Part shown: positions 10,640 through 21,013 of the stretch, in pieces
Position numbering within the stretch: the first letter of the stretch is position 1
Layout of the letters: every line of letters begins with the position of its first letter
Source of the DNA: Sabellastarte sp. h YS-2021
Lineage: Eukaryota > Annelida > Polychaeta > Sabellida > Sabellidae
Length of the DNA: 64,000 nt
NCBI GenBank assembly: GCA_964017235.1
Contig: OZ024938.1
Span: 9,229,454-9,293,453, forward strand
Direction: 5' to 3'
Translations under genes and position numbers: made by a program
The notes under the pieces: generated by a model
Told to the model about the DNA's origin: nothing
What the model saw: the letters and a program-made list of their open reading frames with translations, nothing else
Database searches by the model: none

Positions 10640-11230
10640 ATATTTGACCTAAAGAGCCAGACATACATACAGGGATACATATTTTTTGTATTCTCCACCG
10701 CAAACTATATTTGACCCTTACAGGGGGATATACTGAACAGATGCATGCAACAGTGTTTCTGTGCCATAGATAATAAGTGTCAACCACTTCCTGTTTTTTT
10801 CCACTAAATAACTCAGAAATTATGTAACTTAGAAATATGTATTATGTATCATTAGAAATGTCTTTTCACAGTTATTCTGTTCTTGTTTGTTGCATAAAAA
10901 TCCACTTAAAAATGACTCAGATATTGCAAGTTAAACATTGCAGTTTTACATACACTGTTGCCAATGTTTGGGCAGCCTCTTGCACATTCTCTCTTTACAT
11001 ATGAATTTATTTACACATATGGACTTATTTATTTTACTAAAATGGTGGATAATAATAGTAAAACATCCCTTATTAGACATATACAGAAAAAAAATATATC
11101 ACTCATGAAGATTACCCAACTCATGCTACGCACTTATATTGTTATCTTCATTCGTAACATATTTTTCTGTATATGTCATTTGAGAAGTTTTCCCCTATTA
11201 CACGATAATGAGAAAATCATCAGCCATTTT
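10640..11230 (+). repeat. W repeat, best copy
   Basis: This is the reference copy of family W. Its ordered phrases are CTCCACCGCAAACTATATTT, GTTGCATAAAAATCCACTTA, GATATTGCAAGTTAAACATT, GCACATTCTCTCTTTACATA, AATGGTGGATAATAATAGTA, TTAGACATATACAG, ATCACTCATGAAGATTA and GAGAAGTTTTCCCCTATT. The same order recurs at 22190 and partly at 2470, 25215 (reverse), 31205 and 42650 (reverse). It has no recognisable protein. The open frame in it (SKTSLIRHIQKKNISLMK) recurs only because the repeat does. Confidence 0.7.
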
Positions 11231-11439
11231 GTATGAATAATAAATAAAATAAGTCTATATTTAAAGATATAATGTCAAATATACTGTCATATATATACAC
11301 AGGGACACCAGTGACTGAAAAAAAATGCAATTTTTAATCCAAGCTTAATTTCTATAGACAGTTCTACATGGACTTCAATACAACAAACGAACAAAAGCTC
11401 TCTTAAAATACCCTCCCAGAGATGTAGATAAGACATTGA

Positions 11440-11640
11440 TAGCTTATATAATTAATGAAATATTAAACAAAAATAAACTCTCTTGTTTGTTAATTATCCA
11501 TATTAAGTGGCGCTGGGTAATACAAAAGGAAAACTTCCTGTATGACACATATACAGAAAAATATATCAGGAATAAACATAACAATATTATTCGAATGCAC
11601 AGCAAGAGGATTATATTTTTAAGGTTTGCGCTCTGTGAGT
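11440..11640 (-). repeat. W repeat, minus-strand fragment
   Basis: GGAAAACTTCCTGTATGACA, then ACATATACAGAAAAATATAT and ATAACAATATTATTCGAATG are the reverse complement of the 3' part of W (11130-11190). The fragment stands close to and opposite the W copy at 10640. Confidence 0.5.
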
Positions 11641-12240
11641 GATTTTCTTGTTTCTTGCCATGTGTTTTGTTAGTCTTCACTCCTCCTTTTCAATAAACAG
11701 ACAAGTTATACCAGACCACCCAGACGCACCATTCCCCCAAGATGTATCAATCGCTTATAGGTCTTAAAATTAGCCACACAAGCTGAACAGTATGAAATTA
11801 TTGTAGAAATTGGCAGAACAGAGGTCAGTAATGTGATGGATTGACTGGCCATAGAAAAGTTACGTCATGTTGGAATGACGTCATTATAATGTCATGCTGA
11901 CGTCATAATGACGGAATCAATAAATAGAGTAATTGAATGCTTGCTTCATTAAAAAAAAGAGTAAATGAATGTCATAATGCTGTAGATGATATTGTATTTC
12001 CTACCAGTCTGCTAGATTTGTTTGACAAAGACAAAAAAAAACAGTGATAAGATACTGACAATATTAAAGCTTCTCTTACACCTCATCGCACGTTTATATA
12101 CATGTAAGTGTGCTGCAAATATTGTTGAAAAATATTAACATAGCCTGGTAGTTGGGCTAGCAGAGATTTGCAGGTGCAAACAAGGAACATTTTTCTGACT
12201 AGAGTGTCAGTACTTGACCATCAAAGAACAGGCTGCGACT
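11641..12240. other. Unassigned non-coding sequence
   Basis: No gene is seen. A cluster of TGACGTCA-like words occurs at 11860-11915 (ATGACGTCAT, CTGACGTCATAATGACG) and may be a decayed small palindromic element. These words match a CRE-type site, but no promoter context supports that. Confidence 0.3.
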
Positions 12241-12242
12241 AG

Positions 12243-12575
12243 CTACAGGTCCCACAGTGTGTTAATATGGATGCAAAGTACACGTGAGTGTATTATACGG
12301 CATGTGCAAACCCTGCAAGTGAATGGGGAGATCTTGCAACTCTTGCAAGGGAATTGCACGTGTGCAAGTCTCTCATAAGTTATCCTTGAGAAATAGATGC
12401 GTTTATGGCCATACTGCATGCACGCAGAGAAAATGTGCATGACAATTTTCATTGCGGGGCCTGTGTGACCTTGAAATTCTGTTATAAAAAATCGCAAGTG
12501 TGGCTTAAGTGTCCCTTGCAAATCAGGCGATTTTTCTCTGTAACCAGGACGTATGTGCACGTATGACGGGATGTA
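12243..12575. repeat. TTGCAAG-word-rich element, unclassified
   Basis: This stretch is richer in G and C than its surroundings. It repeats the words TTGCAAG and CTTGCAA with GCACGTGTGCAAGTC, and has ACGTATGTGCACGTATGACG near its right side. The style resembles DNA-transposon subterminal regions with short repeated words. I could not find matching terminal inverted repeats. The minus-strand open frame across it has no recognisable domain. Confidence 0.35.
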
Positions 12576-12689
12576 AGAGGGGCTTAAACAACAATCAAAG
12601 AAGTCAGTTTAACAGTATCACTTGAAGAGTGCATACCTCCGTTACAGCATGTACTGATGCATACATGGGAAAAGCCAGATTATTCCTTG

Positions 12690-12866
12690 TATCCGGACTG
12701 CAATCCAGATGACTTTAAATATTTAATCGGATCTATGTTGAACAAAGACCCATCTTCTGATCTTTTTTTATTCATGAATATCTAAGCAGCAGTATTTGTG
12801 TTATCCAACTAACTCTCTGTGTTCCTAGGCGAGTGTGTTACCCGCTTGGCTAAGGTGCCTTCTGAT
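12690..12866 (-). repeat. R repeat fragment beside S1 SINE head fragment
   Basis: 12700-12810 carries the R phrases CCTTGTATCCGGACTGCAAT, GAACAAAGACCCATCTTCTG and TATTCATGAATATCTAAGCA in reverse orientation. Immediately after, 12818-12866 is a fragment of an S1 SINE head (CCTAGGCGAGTGTGTTACCC). The same order, R then S1 in reverse, occurs at 8890-9535, which suggests the SINE and R element were once a joined unit or that the pair was duplicated together. Confidence 0.5.
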
Positions 12867-13660
12867 TTGAGTAAATTTTAAAAAAATAACCTTTTTAGAG
12901 GTTTCCATTGATCACCAAGATTTTATAATGGTTGATGGGGCTGATTCGATATCTAATTATATATGGAACTTGGTTGTTTTCTTCTCACTCAGCAGACTAA
13001 CATTGTTATAGCACTGTAGAAGAGATTATCATATTTCTCGGGTTTAAGATGGCAGCCATCCTTGGCCCAAAAAACTGAATTGTTAAACTGATTGTAACTA
13101 CATTACTAAGCAGGAAGCGTGTAGATTTGTGCTTGTTTGGTTAACAGCGTGCAATTTATCTATTGTTTTGTGATGAGCAGGGACATCATTAATGTACTTA
13201 ATTTATTCTTATTGGAAATGAAATATCTGCTAAATTGGAATTATGGACAACATTAGTGAAATATTCAATATATAAGGATCCTGTATATATATTGAATCAG
13301 GTAACTAAATATTTCCATATAATTCTATTTATTTTTTTTGTATAAATTATGTATAACAATTCTGTCTGCAATTAAACGAAATAACTCTAGGCCAGACAAC
13401 CAAAAAAGACACGGTCTTATGATCTTATAATATTGACAATAGAACCCTTGATAATACAATGTTCACACTTTAATGATAAGACTTTCCATTTTATGCCCAT
13501 TCTGATAACATTTCTTTCAAACTCTGTCACAGCCTTACATCTTTTTCTTTTGAATGATTAGCTGACTAAATTGGCACAGACTGAAGAAAATAAAAAAAAA
13601 TCAAACCAGCCAATCAGCCATCCGTCTCTTAATCTCATCTTCCCCTTTAAACCTTATCAG
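12867..13660. other. Unassigned non-coding sequence
   Basis: The sequence is AT-rich and without recognisable genes or repeat structure. Repeated ATATTGAATC/GATTCAATAT-like words at 13265-13300 make a small local inverted repeat. Confidence 0.3.
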
Positions 13661-13664
13661 AACA

Positions 13665-13765
13665 AGTGCACTTGGAGAGACAATCCTTCCGCCAAGGCCT
13701 AACAGTATCAAGATTACTTATGGGTACAATGATAAGAAAATATATTTAAAGGATTCCTAGATCCA
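13665..13765 (-). repeat. R repeat, short 3' fragment
   Basis: AAGTGCACTTGGAGAGACAA followed by TCCGCCAAGGC is the reverse of the R terminal phrase GCCTTGGCGGA...TCTCC...AGTGC. GATCCAGACGGTGATGC-like text follows at 13760. It is a short, diverged copy. Confidence 0.4.
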
Positions 13766-14254
13766 GACGGTGATGCATGTCAACACTAAAATCAAATCAT
13801 ATTTTCCTTATGCTATTGTCAACATTTCCATTACTGTTTTATGTACAAATAAATTGACAAATGAACAAAGCCACATACTGCTTTGCAGAAGTAATTACAT
13901 TCTACTGTCTTCAAGACATTTCATAGTGCTAAAACTATAAGGTTAGCTAGACTCTTATGTCTGACACAAATAAAGATGATGTCAAAGCCTTTTGGTCCAA
14001 ATACATTGCAAATGACATTACAACAGAGGGACTGACTAGGCAAGACAGTATAGTTGGTAAGATCTTAGCAAGTAAATCATTTTAGCTTCTTTTTAACACC
14101 TGGGGGTCAGATGCTACAGCTGAACTGGTTCAACTACATTCAGTTGTGGTTCAGACGGTCTCGTATTTGGACAGGACACAGTTGAAGCAATCTGGCAGGA
14201 TTTTTTTATTTTGCATTATACAAAGATTGTAAAGTATTATGCATTTGGTGTGGC

Positions 14255-14279
14255 TTTTTTTTTTTTTTTTTTTTTTTTT
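14255..14279. repeat. T25 homopolymer
   Basis: An uninterrupted run of 25 T is followed by G and five more T. Its length is liable to sequencing error. Confidence 0.9.
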
Positions 14280-14329
14280 GTTTTTGTAAAATCTGTCACA
14301 ACTAGAGGAAATCTTAATTTTCTTCAACA

Positions 14330-14750
14330 ATTCAAAACCGAATCATGACTGGGAGTTTTGAATTGGAATGTTTGGGGGTGTTTGGATTATATTAAATCTG
14401 AGTGTTATCGTAAACTGTTGGCAATCCTTATGAGATCTTACTTTTGGTAACCCATCAAAAACCTGTCTTAAACCTTCCTTAACATTACCTAAGCAAACTT
14501 TTCCATCGTGAGCCATCATAATGACCATAAAGTTCTGATGGGGTTCATTAACCATTCAGACCAATTGGAATGCTGTTACAAACTTTTTGGGATCCTATCA
14601 GAATAATTCTTGAGCCACTCACTTAGCTAGCTCTCCGGAATATATTTAAAAGCTATCCTAAAATACACCTATGGATCGTGAATGGCTAAAGGTTTTCCAA
14701 TCGGCAGGTGGGTTTACGATTGGAATGCCATAATGTAAAAACCGTATTAT
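14330..14750 (+). repeat. U repeat, copy 1
   Basis: The phrases TGACTGGGAGTTTTGAATTG, ACCCATCAAAAACCTGTCTT, AAACCTTC and ATGGATCGTGAATG occur in the same order at 30390-30870 and, more diverged, at 36930-37480. The family is about 400-550 bases and has no recognisable coding capacity or terminal repeats. Confidence 0.55.
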
Positions 14751-15239
14751 AATAACATTGGGGACATTAGAGCAGAACAATGTGAACAAAGCCTTCAGTA
14801 TATTGGCTACATTTGTCTGAGAGGAAAATTAGCCAGTGTAGAAAAAGAAATAACAGAGCCAGGGACATTCTCAGTAAGTCACAAAAAAGAAGCACAGTTT
14901 GTGACCACTTTATGAGTAGAATGAGACAATGAAAAAGCCGAACTGTCTAGACAGGGTAAATACTCTGAGTAATAAGGTCAATTTCTTTGCAAAGCCCAGC
15001 CAAAAATAGACGCGTCCAAATCGCAGATGATATTGTTGGAAATTTTTATTTAATTACATTCAGAATTTGATATATTTGTGAGGGGAGGGGAAAGGGGGAG
15101 CTGTATGAGGATTTATGACTGGAGAGTAGATTCTACTGCGGAGCCATGCGGCATAGTCCATATATCTCCAGTTTCTATTCTTATATGACTTTTATATGCC
15201 TTAAACTTTGCACAATGCAAATTCTAAGGTGCTAGAAAT

Positions 15240-15560
15240 GATCAAGTATGAGTCCATAAAAAGACAGATACCTAGGGACATGGTTAGCAACCATGCAGAC
15301 ACTTAGAAAGTACTGAAGCTAAAGTGGATAACCCTTGGCCAAATATGTAGACTTAAAATTTTGACCTGAAGGGGTTAAAGAGAAGTGGCATATGGAATGT
15401 AATCAGGAAACTTGTTCCATATATTAGGTGTATCAAAAGCTAAGTTATGGCTGAAATGTTGGTTTGATCGGTGAATAGATGCACAAAAGGTAAAAACCAT
15501 TTGTTAGGGCTACTTCACCTGGAACAATGAGAAGAGGTGTAAAGATATCTATATGAATCA
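15240..15560 (-). pseudogene. LINE ORF2 C-terminal relic
   Basis: The minus-strand frame reads CASIHRSNQHFSHNLAFDTP followed by NIWNKFPDYIPYATS. This fits the R-----F---AP-LWN-LP--IR block of CR1-like LINEs. The frame then breaks within what should be FR--LKTYLF. It is a decayed, 5'-truncated relic. Confidence 0.65.
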
Positions 15561-15685
15561 AGATAATCTCCTTTCGCAGATTCTACATACACTCTGCATA
15601 AGGTAATAAAATATGTGATCTAAGTTATAATAATAACTAACAAAATGCAGTTATTAACTAATTACTTTGAATGTTTAAAACTAGC

Positions 15686-15838
15686 ACTTTAAAGTTGGGG
15701 TTTTAGTCCTCGTTCAAAAGCCAGGGCCATACTGGGGCTGGTCCTCAGTATTTGTCACTTGTGGGAGTGGAACCCACACAGAGGTGACTGTCTGTGATTA
15801 GATGCCAAACTTGCTAGCCACTAGGCCACGGAGGACCT
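15686..15838 (-). mobile_element. tRNA-derived SINE, family S2
   Basis: In reverse complement it begins TAGGTCCTCCGTGGCCTAGT and GGCTAGCAAGTTTGGCATCT, has a B-box-like GGGTTCCACTCCCAC (one base off canonical), and ends in AAAACCCCAACTTTAAAG. It matches the copy at 4424 in the same order. Confidence 0.75.
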
Positions 15839-15959
15839 AACTAGTATTTCATAACACCCACTAAATTTTACACACATGTTGGATGAGAATTGCAAAATGT
15901 TATACACAGAACCCACGATGTTTGAGAGGGTCAAATTTACAGACCAGCCTGATCTAGTC

Positions 15960-16260
15960 ATCTGCCACTGTGGCCTAGTTTGTAAAACACCAATGAACAC
16001 AGATTATGTGGATTCAAACCCAGAGATTGGTACATAGTGGCTCTGATGACTACTCAATTTGGTGTTTCTATGTCACTGGGTGCCATACCCAGTGGCAGCG
16101 TAAAGAATCTTGACAAATAGTCACCCCCTTTAACCTTGGTTTTTTTTCAGTTAGGGTAATGTCAGTCTCCACAGAGCTTGGGCTGTACTTGTGTTGGTAG
16201 GATTGGTCAGATAGTGCTTCGGGTCCTTTAATGCTAGGGGATATTGTTCTGAGTAGAACT
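15960..16260 (+). mobile_element. tRNA-derived SINE, family S1, interrupted
   Basis: CTGCCACTGTGGCCTAGTTT (A-box region), GTGGATTCAAACCCAGAG (B-box region), GTGGCTCTGATGACTACTCA and the 3' phrase GATATTGTTCTGAGTA identify S1. At 16260 it is cut by a 1581-base element. AGAACT at 16255-16260 is repeated at 17842-17847 on the far side. Confidence 0.75.
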
Positions 16261-17841
16261 GTTGGAGCCCAACTTAGGAGTCAGCTATAGTCCAACTTAG
16301 GATCCTAAGTTGGGTAGCCTATCTTAAGATGGGCTAGAACATATCAGCCCAACTTAAGATAATAAAATTCTAGAAACAATTTTTACTCTTTCTATAATGA
16401 GAAATGCTTTTTTAGCATGTGCAAATGAAAGAAAATTATATAACATTATTATGAAAAAGATGACATCATCATTGGTCTCCTTGAATGTTCCTTGAACAGA
16501 AGAATTTTTGCCTAGAAATTCTTTTTTTATTTTGAAAAAAAAATATGTTAAATTTTATCAAAGCTCAACAGTCTTTAAATACAGAAACTAAAATGAATTG
16601 TGTTTCTTGAGCCCTGAGAAGCATTACAATATTCCTTTGATGTTGATTTGTTTGTCTATATTGGGATGATTTGTGGCTATTGTTTCAGCATTCTATTGAT
16701 GTTGATTTGTTTCACTTGGGGTTGGTGAAGTGCACAATAGGAAAACCTCAATCATAAAGTGAAACAAATCATCATCAAAGTAATATCCAAACACAAAGAG
16801 GCTTAATCCTGTCCAACCTTTATGGGGGACAATTTTATAAACAGCACTTTATTTTCACAAAAAATGCAAATTACCTTTTTAAAATTACAATAATTATTAC
16901 TAAAATGTAATTTAATCAAACAAGTTATTCTTATGTATTCGGTTAAACAGCAGAAATTGTCTACCTAAGAACCTAGCTTTGCTTTTAACAATTATGATTA
17001 TGTTAATTGTTTTCCTTAAACATGTAAAACATATCTTAAAAGAATCTTAGAACAATACCTATTTAATCATGTCAGCTAGTCACTCAAGCACAAGTGAAAC
17101 AAATCAAGTTCAAAAGTAATGCTGGGACAAAAGGTAAATCTTAACACTAATCCAGTTAACAAGTCACACACATAGTCAAACAAATCAACAAAAAAAGAGT
17201 CTTGAAACAATAGATAAATCACAATGTAATCCAATTGCCTAATCACTCCCCAGAAGTAAAACAATTAAGCCTAAGGAGTGGTTAAGAGTGGTTGAACAAT
17301 AGACATCTTGTCAGCGAATGACCCTCCCATTGTCAAACATATTAACTGCATTGGAATGACAAATGCATTCAGACTAATCCTATAAACATATAGGTAAAAT
17401 AGTTAATAATATTATTTCATTTTGAGAATAAAAACTACCTGTGCATAAAGTAAGTTGGGCTAATATCTGTAAGCAAATATTTAGGAAAGATAAGAAAAAA
17501 AGAAACTTTAAATAACAATAGTAACTCACAATCATAGGCTGTTTAATTAAAATTTTAGTACTGAAATAAACTGGTTGATACATGAAGTATGACATAATGA
17601 TTTGCTAATATATATCTGTCAATTCATCTTAAAATAAGCAATGGACATTCTATCTAAAAGGATAATATTAAATTTTAGATTTAAAAACCTTCTTGAATTT
17701 TATTATCCTAAGTTGGGCTAATATGTTATAACCCATCTTAAGATGGGCTTAGCCCATCTTAAGATAGGCTACCCAACTTAGGATCCTAAGTTGGGCTATA
17801 GCCCATCTTAAGATGGGCTGACTCCTAAGTTGGGCTCCAAC
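16261..17841. mobile_element. 1.58-kb element with long palindromic inverted ends
   Basis: The ends are GTTGGAGCCCAACTTAGGAG and its exact reverse complement, flanked by a direct 6-base duplication AGAACT (16255-16260 and 17842-17847). The inverted arms run to about 16370 on the left and from about 17695 on the right. Each arm itself contains self-complementary words, notably CAACTTAGGATCCTAAGTTG and CCATCTTAAGATGG. The middle is AT-rich and non-coding, with no transposase motif. Superfamily is not assigned. It is inserted in an S1 SINE. Confidence 0.85.
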
Positions 17842-17854
17842 AGAACTATACAAC

Positions 17855-17960
17855 GTAATTCTAATTCTACTTGTATAGTGCTTAATCTCTATATAAAGAC
17901 AGACTCTAAGGCTCATCATACATGTAAGCAGAGATCCATCATCAACTGACCAGGGACATA
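17855..17960 (-). mobile_element. LINE 3' end fragment
   Basis: In reverse complement it reads GCCTTAGAGTCTGTCTTTAT, AGAGATTAAGCACTATACAA and then an AGAATT-type tail. This is the same 3' terminal phrase as the LINE copy at 36235 (CTTAGAATCC...GATTAAGCACTT). Only the 3' UTR is left. Confidence 0.6.
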
Positions 17961-17980
17961 GCAGCGGTCAGCACCACGGA

Positions 17981-17998
17981 CCCCCCCCCCCCCCCCCC
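17981..17998. repeat. C18 homopolymer
   Basis: An uninterrupted run of 18 C lies close to the end of the LINE 3' fragment. Confidence 0.9.
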
Positions 17999-18179
17999 TC
18001 CAAAATAAAATAGAAAAAAATTAGAGTAGGTAATACAATGGCTGGGACTTTCAGTAATTCAATCAGTAACTAATCGGAATTGCTCATACAAAAATAAAGC
18101 ACTGTAAACGTTATATTGGTTGGCAGGCAGGCTACCAAATAAGGCCGCTGATTCCCCATAGACATCATATCATCACCTC

Positions 18180-18440
18180 TTTACAAAGTCCTTAAGAGGA
18201 TTTAAACAAAAAAAGCAATATCAGAAGATGGGTCTTGGTTCAATTTAGATCCCAATAAATTTTAAGAGTGATCTGCAACACTGTCTGAATACAAAAAAAT
18301 AGTCCAGATTTTCCCATTTTCTTATTATTAGGTGCCTTGTTTTTAAATATTATAACAAGTGTCTGACATATTGATGGAGGTACAAATTCTTTTGTAGATT
18401 TACACATGATCAAGCAAGGAAACATAACATCTTGTGGGTA
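18180..18440 (+). repeat. R repeat copy
   Basis: AGAAGATGGGTCTTGGTTCA, TTTAGATCCCAATAAATTTT, AGAGTGATCTGCAACACTGT, CTGAATACAAAAAAATAGTC and TTCTTATTATTAGGTGCCTT follow the R order closely. A second R copy begins directly after it at 18470. Confidence 0.7.
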
Positions 18441-18469
18441 CTATAAATTTTCACATTTACTACTTGGTT

Positions 18470-18590
18470 TTTCTGTTTGTCTATTTGTCGTTTGTTTGTT
18501 TGTTTGTTTGTTTGTTTGTTAGCAGGATTATGCAAATACTACTGCTTGGACCTTCAGGAAAAACTTGAACATGGGTTGTGCTTCAACTTA
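18470..18590 (+). repeat. R repeat, 5' half, interrupted
   Basis: GTTTGTTTGTTTGTTTGTTT is followed by GTTAGCAGGATTATGCAAAT and TACTGCTTGGACCTTCAGG, the 5' half of R. The matching 3' half (TATTATGTGCCTTGGCGGAG) lies at 19353-19505, beyond an inserted MITE. The open frame here, reading LFVCLFVCLLAGLCKYY, is a by-product of the TTTG run and resembles translations of this repeat type in other genomes. Confidence 0.75.
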
Positions 18591-19352
18591 TGGGGGTGTT
18601 CCACTGGAGTCGACCCTACAAACGACTCTATGGTAGGTTGCAAAAATAGGGGACAAAAATCCCACAAAAAGGCGGGAAAAATCTGGGTCTGTTTCACTTC
18701 TCCGAGAGGACACAATACATCCAGGCGGTCTGGGTATTTTCTACAAGACTAGACTGGAAACTACCAAGACAAGCCCTAAACCCCTAACAGACAAGCCGTA
18801 TCAACACATCCACATATTTGCTATTGACCTAGTTTTTCCTTTTTTACCCAGAAATTGTTTTGTGGAGATAGGCTGGAATTTTATCATTGTTTAACCAAAC
18901 AAAAACACTTTTTCAGGTGTCTTAATATTTATAGCATACATGTGGATCTTTTCTACCTGTTAACTTTAAAGTTATGATTACATGCACTATTTTTTGTCAT
19001 TCCTAACATAATTTGGGGACATATGTTTACCTCACATCATGGAAATGGACTGCCAATGAACACTACTTAAGTGACAAAAGATATGCCAGTTTCATTATAA
19101 GACAAGATTGGAAGTGATAAGACAAGACTGGAAATGACTAGCACAAGTCGGTTTCCAGGTGAGCAGAGCCATGGCCTGGAACAAGAGTCGGGGAGGGTAG
19201 GGGAGGGTCGGTGAAATATTAAACATGTTTGATTTCTTACTGACACACACTGACAAGCCAGGAAAACTTACACTTACCGACTATGTAAACATTTCTCCCG
19301 AGCATCAAAAAATCCTTAGTTACCAACAAGATGGCCCAGTGGAACACCCCCA
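18591..19352. mobile_element. Harbinger-like MITE, TTA target duplication
   Basis: The terminal inverted repeats are TGGGGGTGTTCCACTGG and its exact reverse complement. They are flanked by TTA on both sides (18588-18590 and 19353-19355). A 3-base TWA duplication and ends of G-rich GGGG-TGTT type are typical of PIF/Harbinger elements. The 762-base interior has no transposase frame. It sits inside an R repeat. Confidence 0.8.
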
Positions 19353-19505
19353 TTAGATGCCAGTAATTTTTCAGACTAATTCAGTTCACCAATATATTCA
19401 ATGGACTTCAACATGTCCGGTCCAGAGATACACTGCGTCGAATTGAAACTATTTCTAATTATTATGTGCCTTGGCGGAGCTATGCACTCTCTGAATGATC
19501 TTGTC
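19353..19505 (+). repeat. R repeat, 3' half after the MITE
   Basis: This begins with TTAGATGCCAGTAATTTTTC and ends with ATTATGTGCCTTGGCGGAGC followed by TATGCACTCTCTGAATG, the R 3' terminal phrase. It rejoins the 5' half at 18470-18590 when the MITE and one TTA are removed. Confidence 0.7.
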
Positions 19506-19916
19506 TAATTTGTATATCTTAAGTATGGATGGGAACTGGTATCAGATACCATTACCCATTAATGTTAACTCCAGAAAAAAATTCTGTGGTTTGTTTCTGA
19601 TATCAAAGACAAATATCAAGAAAGAGGATCATGTACGAATGTCGGCCAATGAAATTGCCAACTCCACGGGAGGTGTGTAAAGTTATGTAGATCCATAAAT
19701 TAATTCTTGTAAAACTAAACCACACACAGTGAATTCCAATGTGGGTGTGTTAGATTGGGTTTTTCTTGTTTCCTTACCATTTTCTCACATAATTTTATCA
19801 AATATATATTTGTGTTTGTGCCACAAATAGGTGCCTTTAAATTGCCTAACATATGCTACCGCATTTTCCATACAGACAATTATGCAAAATTAAAAATTTA
19901 CATATGCCTTGAACTT

Positions 19917-20145
19917 TATTTATTTCATTTATTTGTGGTGTAATGCCGTACATATTACCTTGCATTGCTGATATACTTATGGGTAGTTGAAAGGGAGGAG
20001 AAAATTAGCACATACAGTTGGTCAAGGTTTGTTACTCTAAACTGCCAGCCAATAACAAAAACTACCACGTTTGTTACTTGAGGATGAGCTGGAATCGGAC
20101 TCTGATTTCCAGGAAGGGGAGAGTTAAATATAACTGCATTCTCAT
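19917..20145 (-). mobile_element. tRNA-derived SINE, family S3, old copy
   Basis: It has the S3 order in reverse: TTTATTTATTTCATTTATTT tail, GGGTAGTTGAAAGGGAGGAG, ACATACAGTTGGTCAAGGTT, AAACTGCCAGCCAATAAC, ACTTGAGGATGAGCTGGAAT and a weak B box. It is diverged from the young copies at 51.7 and 55.3 kb. Confidence 0.65.
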
Positions 20146-20149
20146 CCTA

Positions 20150-21010
20150 ATTAACTACAAAGTCTGCTGGTAAGTGTACAAAAACAGTTACTACTCATTT
20201 CTAAAAACCTGAGTGGGTTACTTTGTTAGATTGATTTCTCAAAGTCATCACTTTAAGTATAGTTGTTTAGTTTATCTTAACTTGGTATGTGAATAAATAC
20301 TAAATAAACTCTACATAACGCAATAGATTAATAGATGTTTTTATTTGCCTTCAGAGATATTGAAGTGTTTAATTTGATGTTTACACTTTGATTAGTCAGA
20401 GTTACCTCACAAGTTAAACCAATGCTTATTAATAATTATAATTATTACAAAATATACATATTTAAAATACATGATTGGAACGATTCGTAAATTTCGTCAC
20501 GTACTTGAATCCCTTTTACTCTACTGAAAAATGACCATCCCAATCTAACCCACCCAATGACCTATAACAGCATGAACTATTTTGGGATAGTAAAGGCTAG
20601 TATTTTATGGTTCAAAAAGAATGTTACTTGGGTCTTTATAATAACTCATCCATGGAATCTCACCCATCATATCTGTTTCAGCTAATTGCAACATTATTCT
20701 CAGTCCAGATTTGATTTATCAGAGTTAGTTATGGGAGTATAAAATCAGGAATTTATTATTTTGGGCAGTTTTTCATTTTTGTCAGTAGTCTTTATTTAAA
20801 GGATAATAAACAAACCAGACGGAATTGTTTGTATACAATGTAGATATTTCACCTTACATTGAATTATTAGGTCAGATTCTTGACAAGCGCTAGGCATTTG
20901 ACAAAGTGTTACAACTTTTTATCATCCCCATATTAATACAGGTCTGTTAAGCGTCTGTTTCACTTAGCTGAATTGTTTGGAAACCTCTAATAGTACTATT
21001 TTTTCTCTAC
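20150..21010. other. Unassigned non-coding sequence
   Basis: I see no gene and no structured repeat in this AT-rich stretch. Confidence 0.3.
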
Positions 21011-21013
21011 CTA

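Noticed and set aside
11860..11915. Cluster of TGACGTCA sites as a CRE-type promoter
   Set aside because: There is no adjacent exon, TATA or start context. The words look like a decayed palindromic repeat.
18477..18752. Small protein with LFVCLFVCLLAGL, as a membrane peptide
   Set aside because: The hydrophobic run is the translation of a TTTG tandem in the R repeat and recurs wherever the repeat does.
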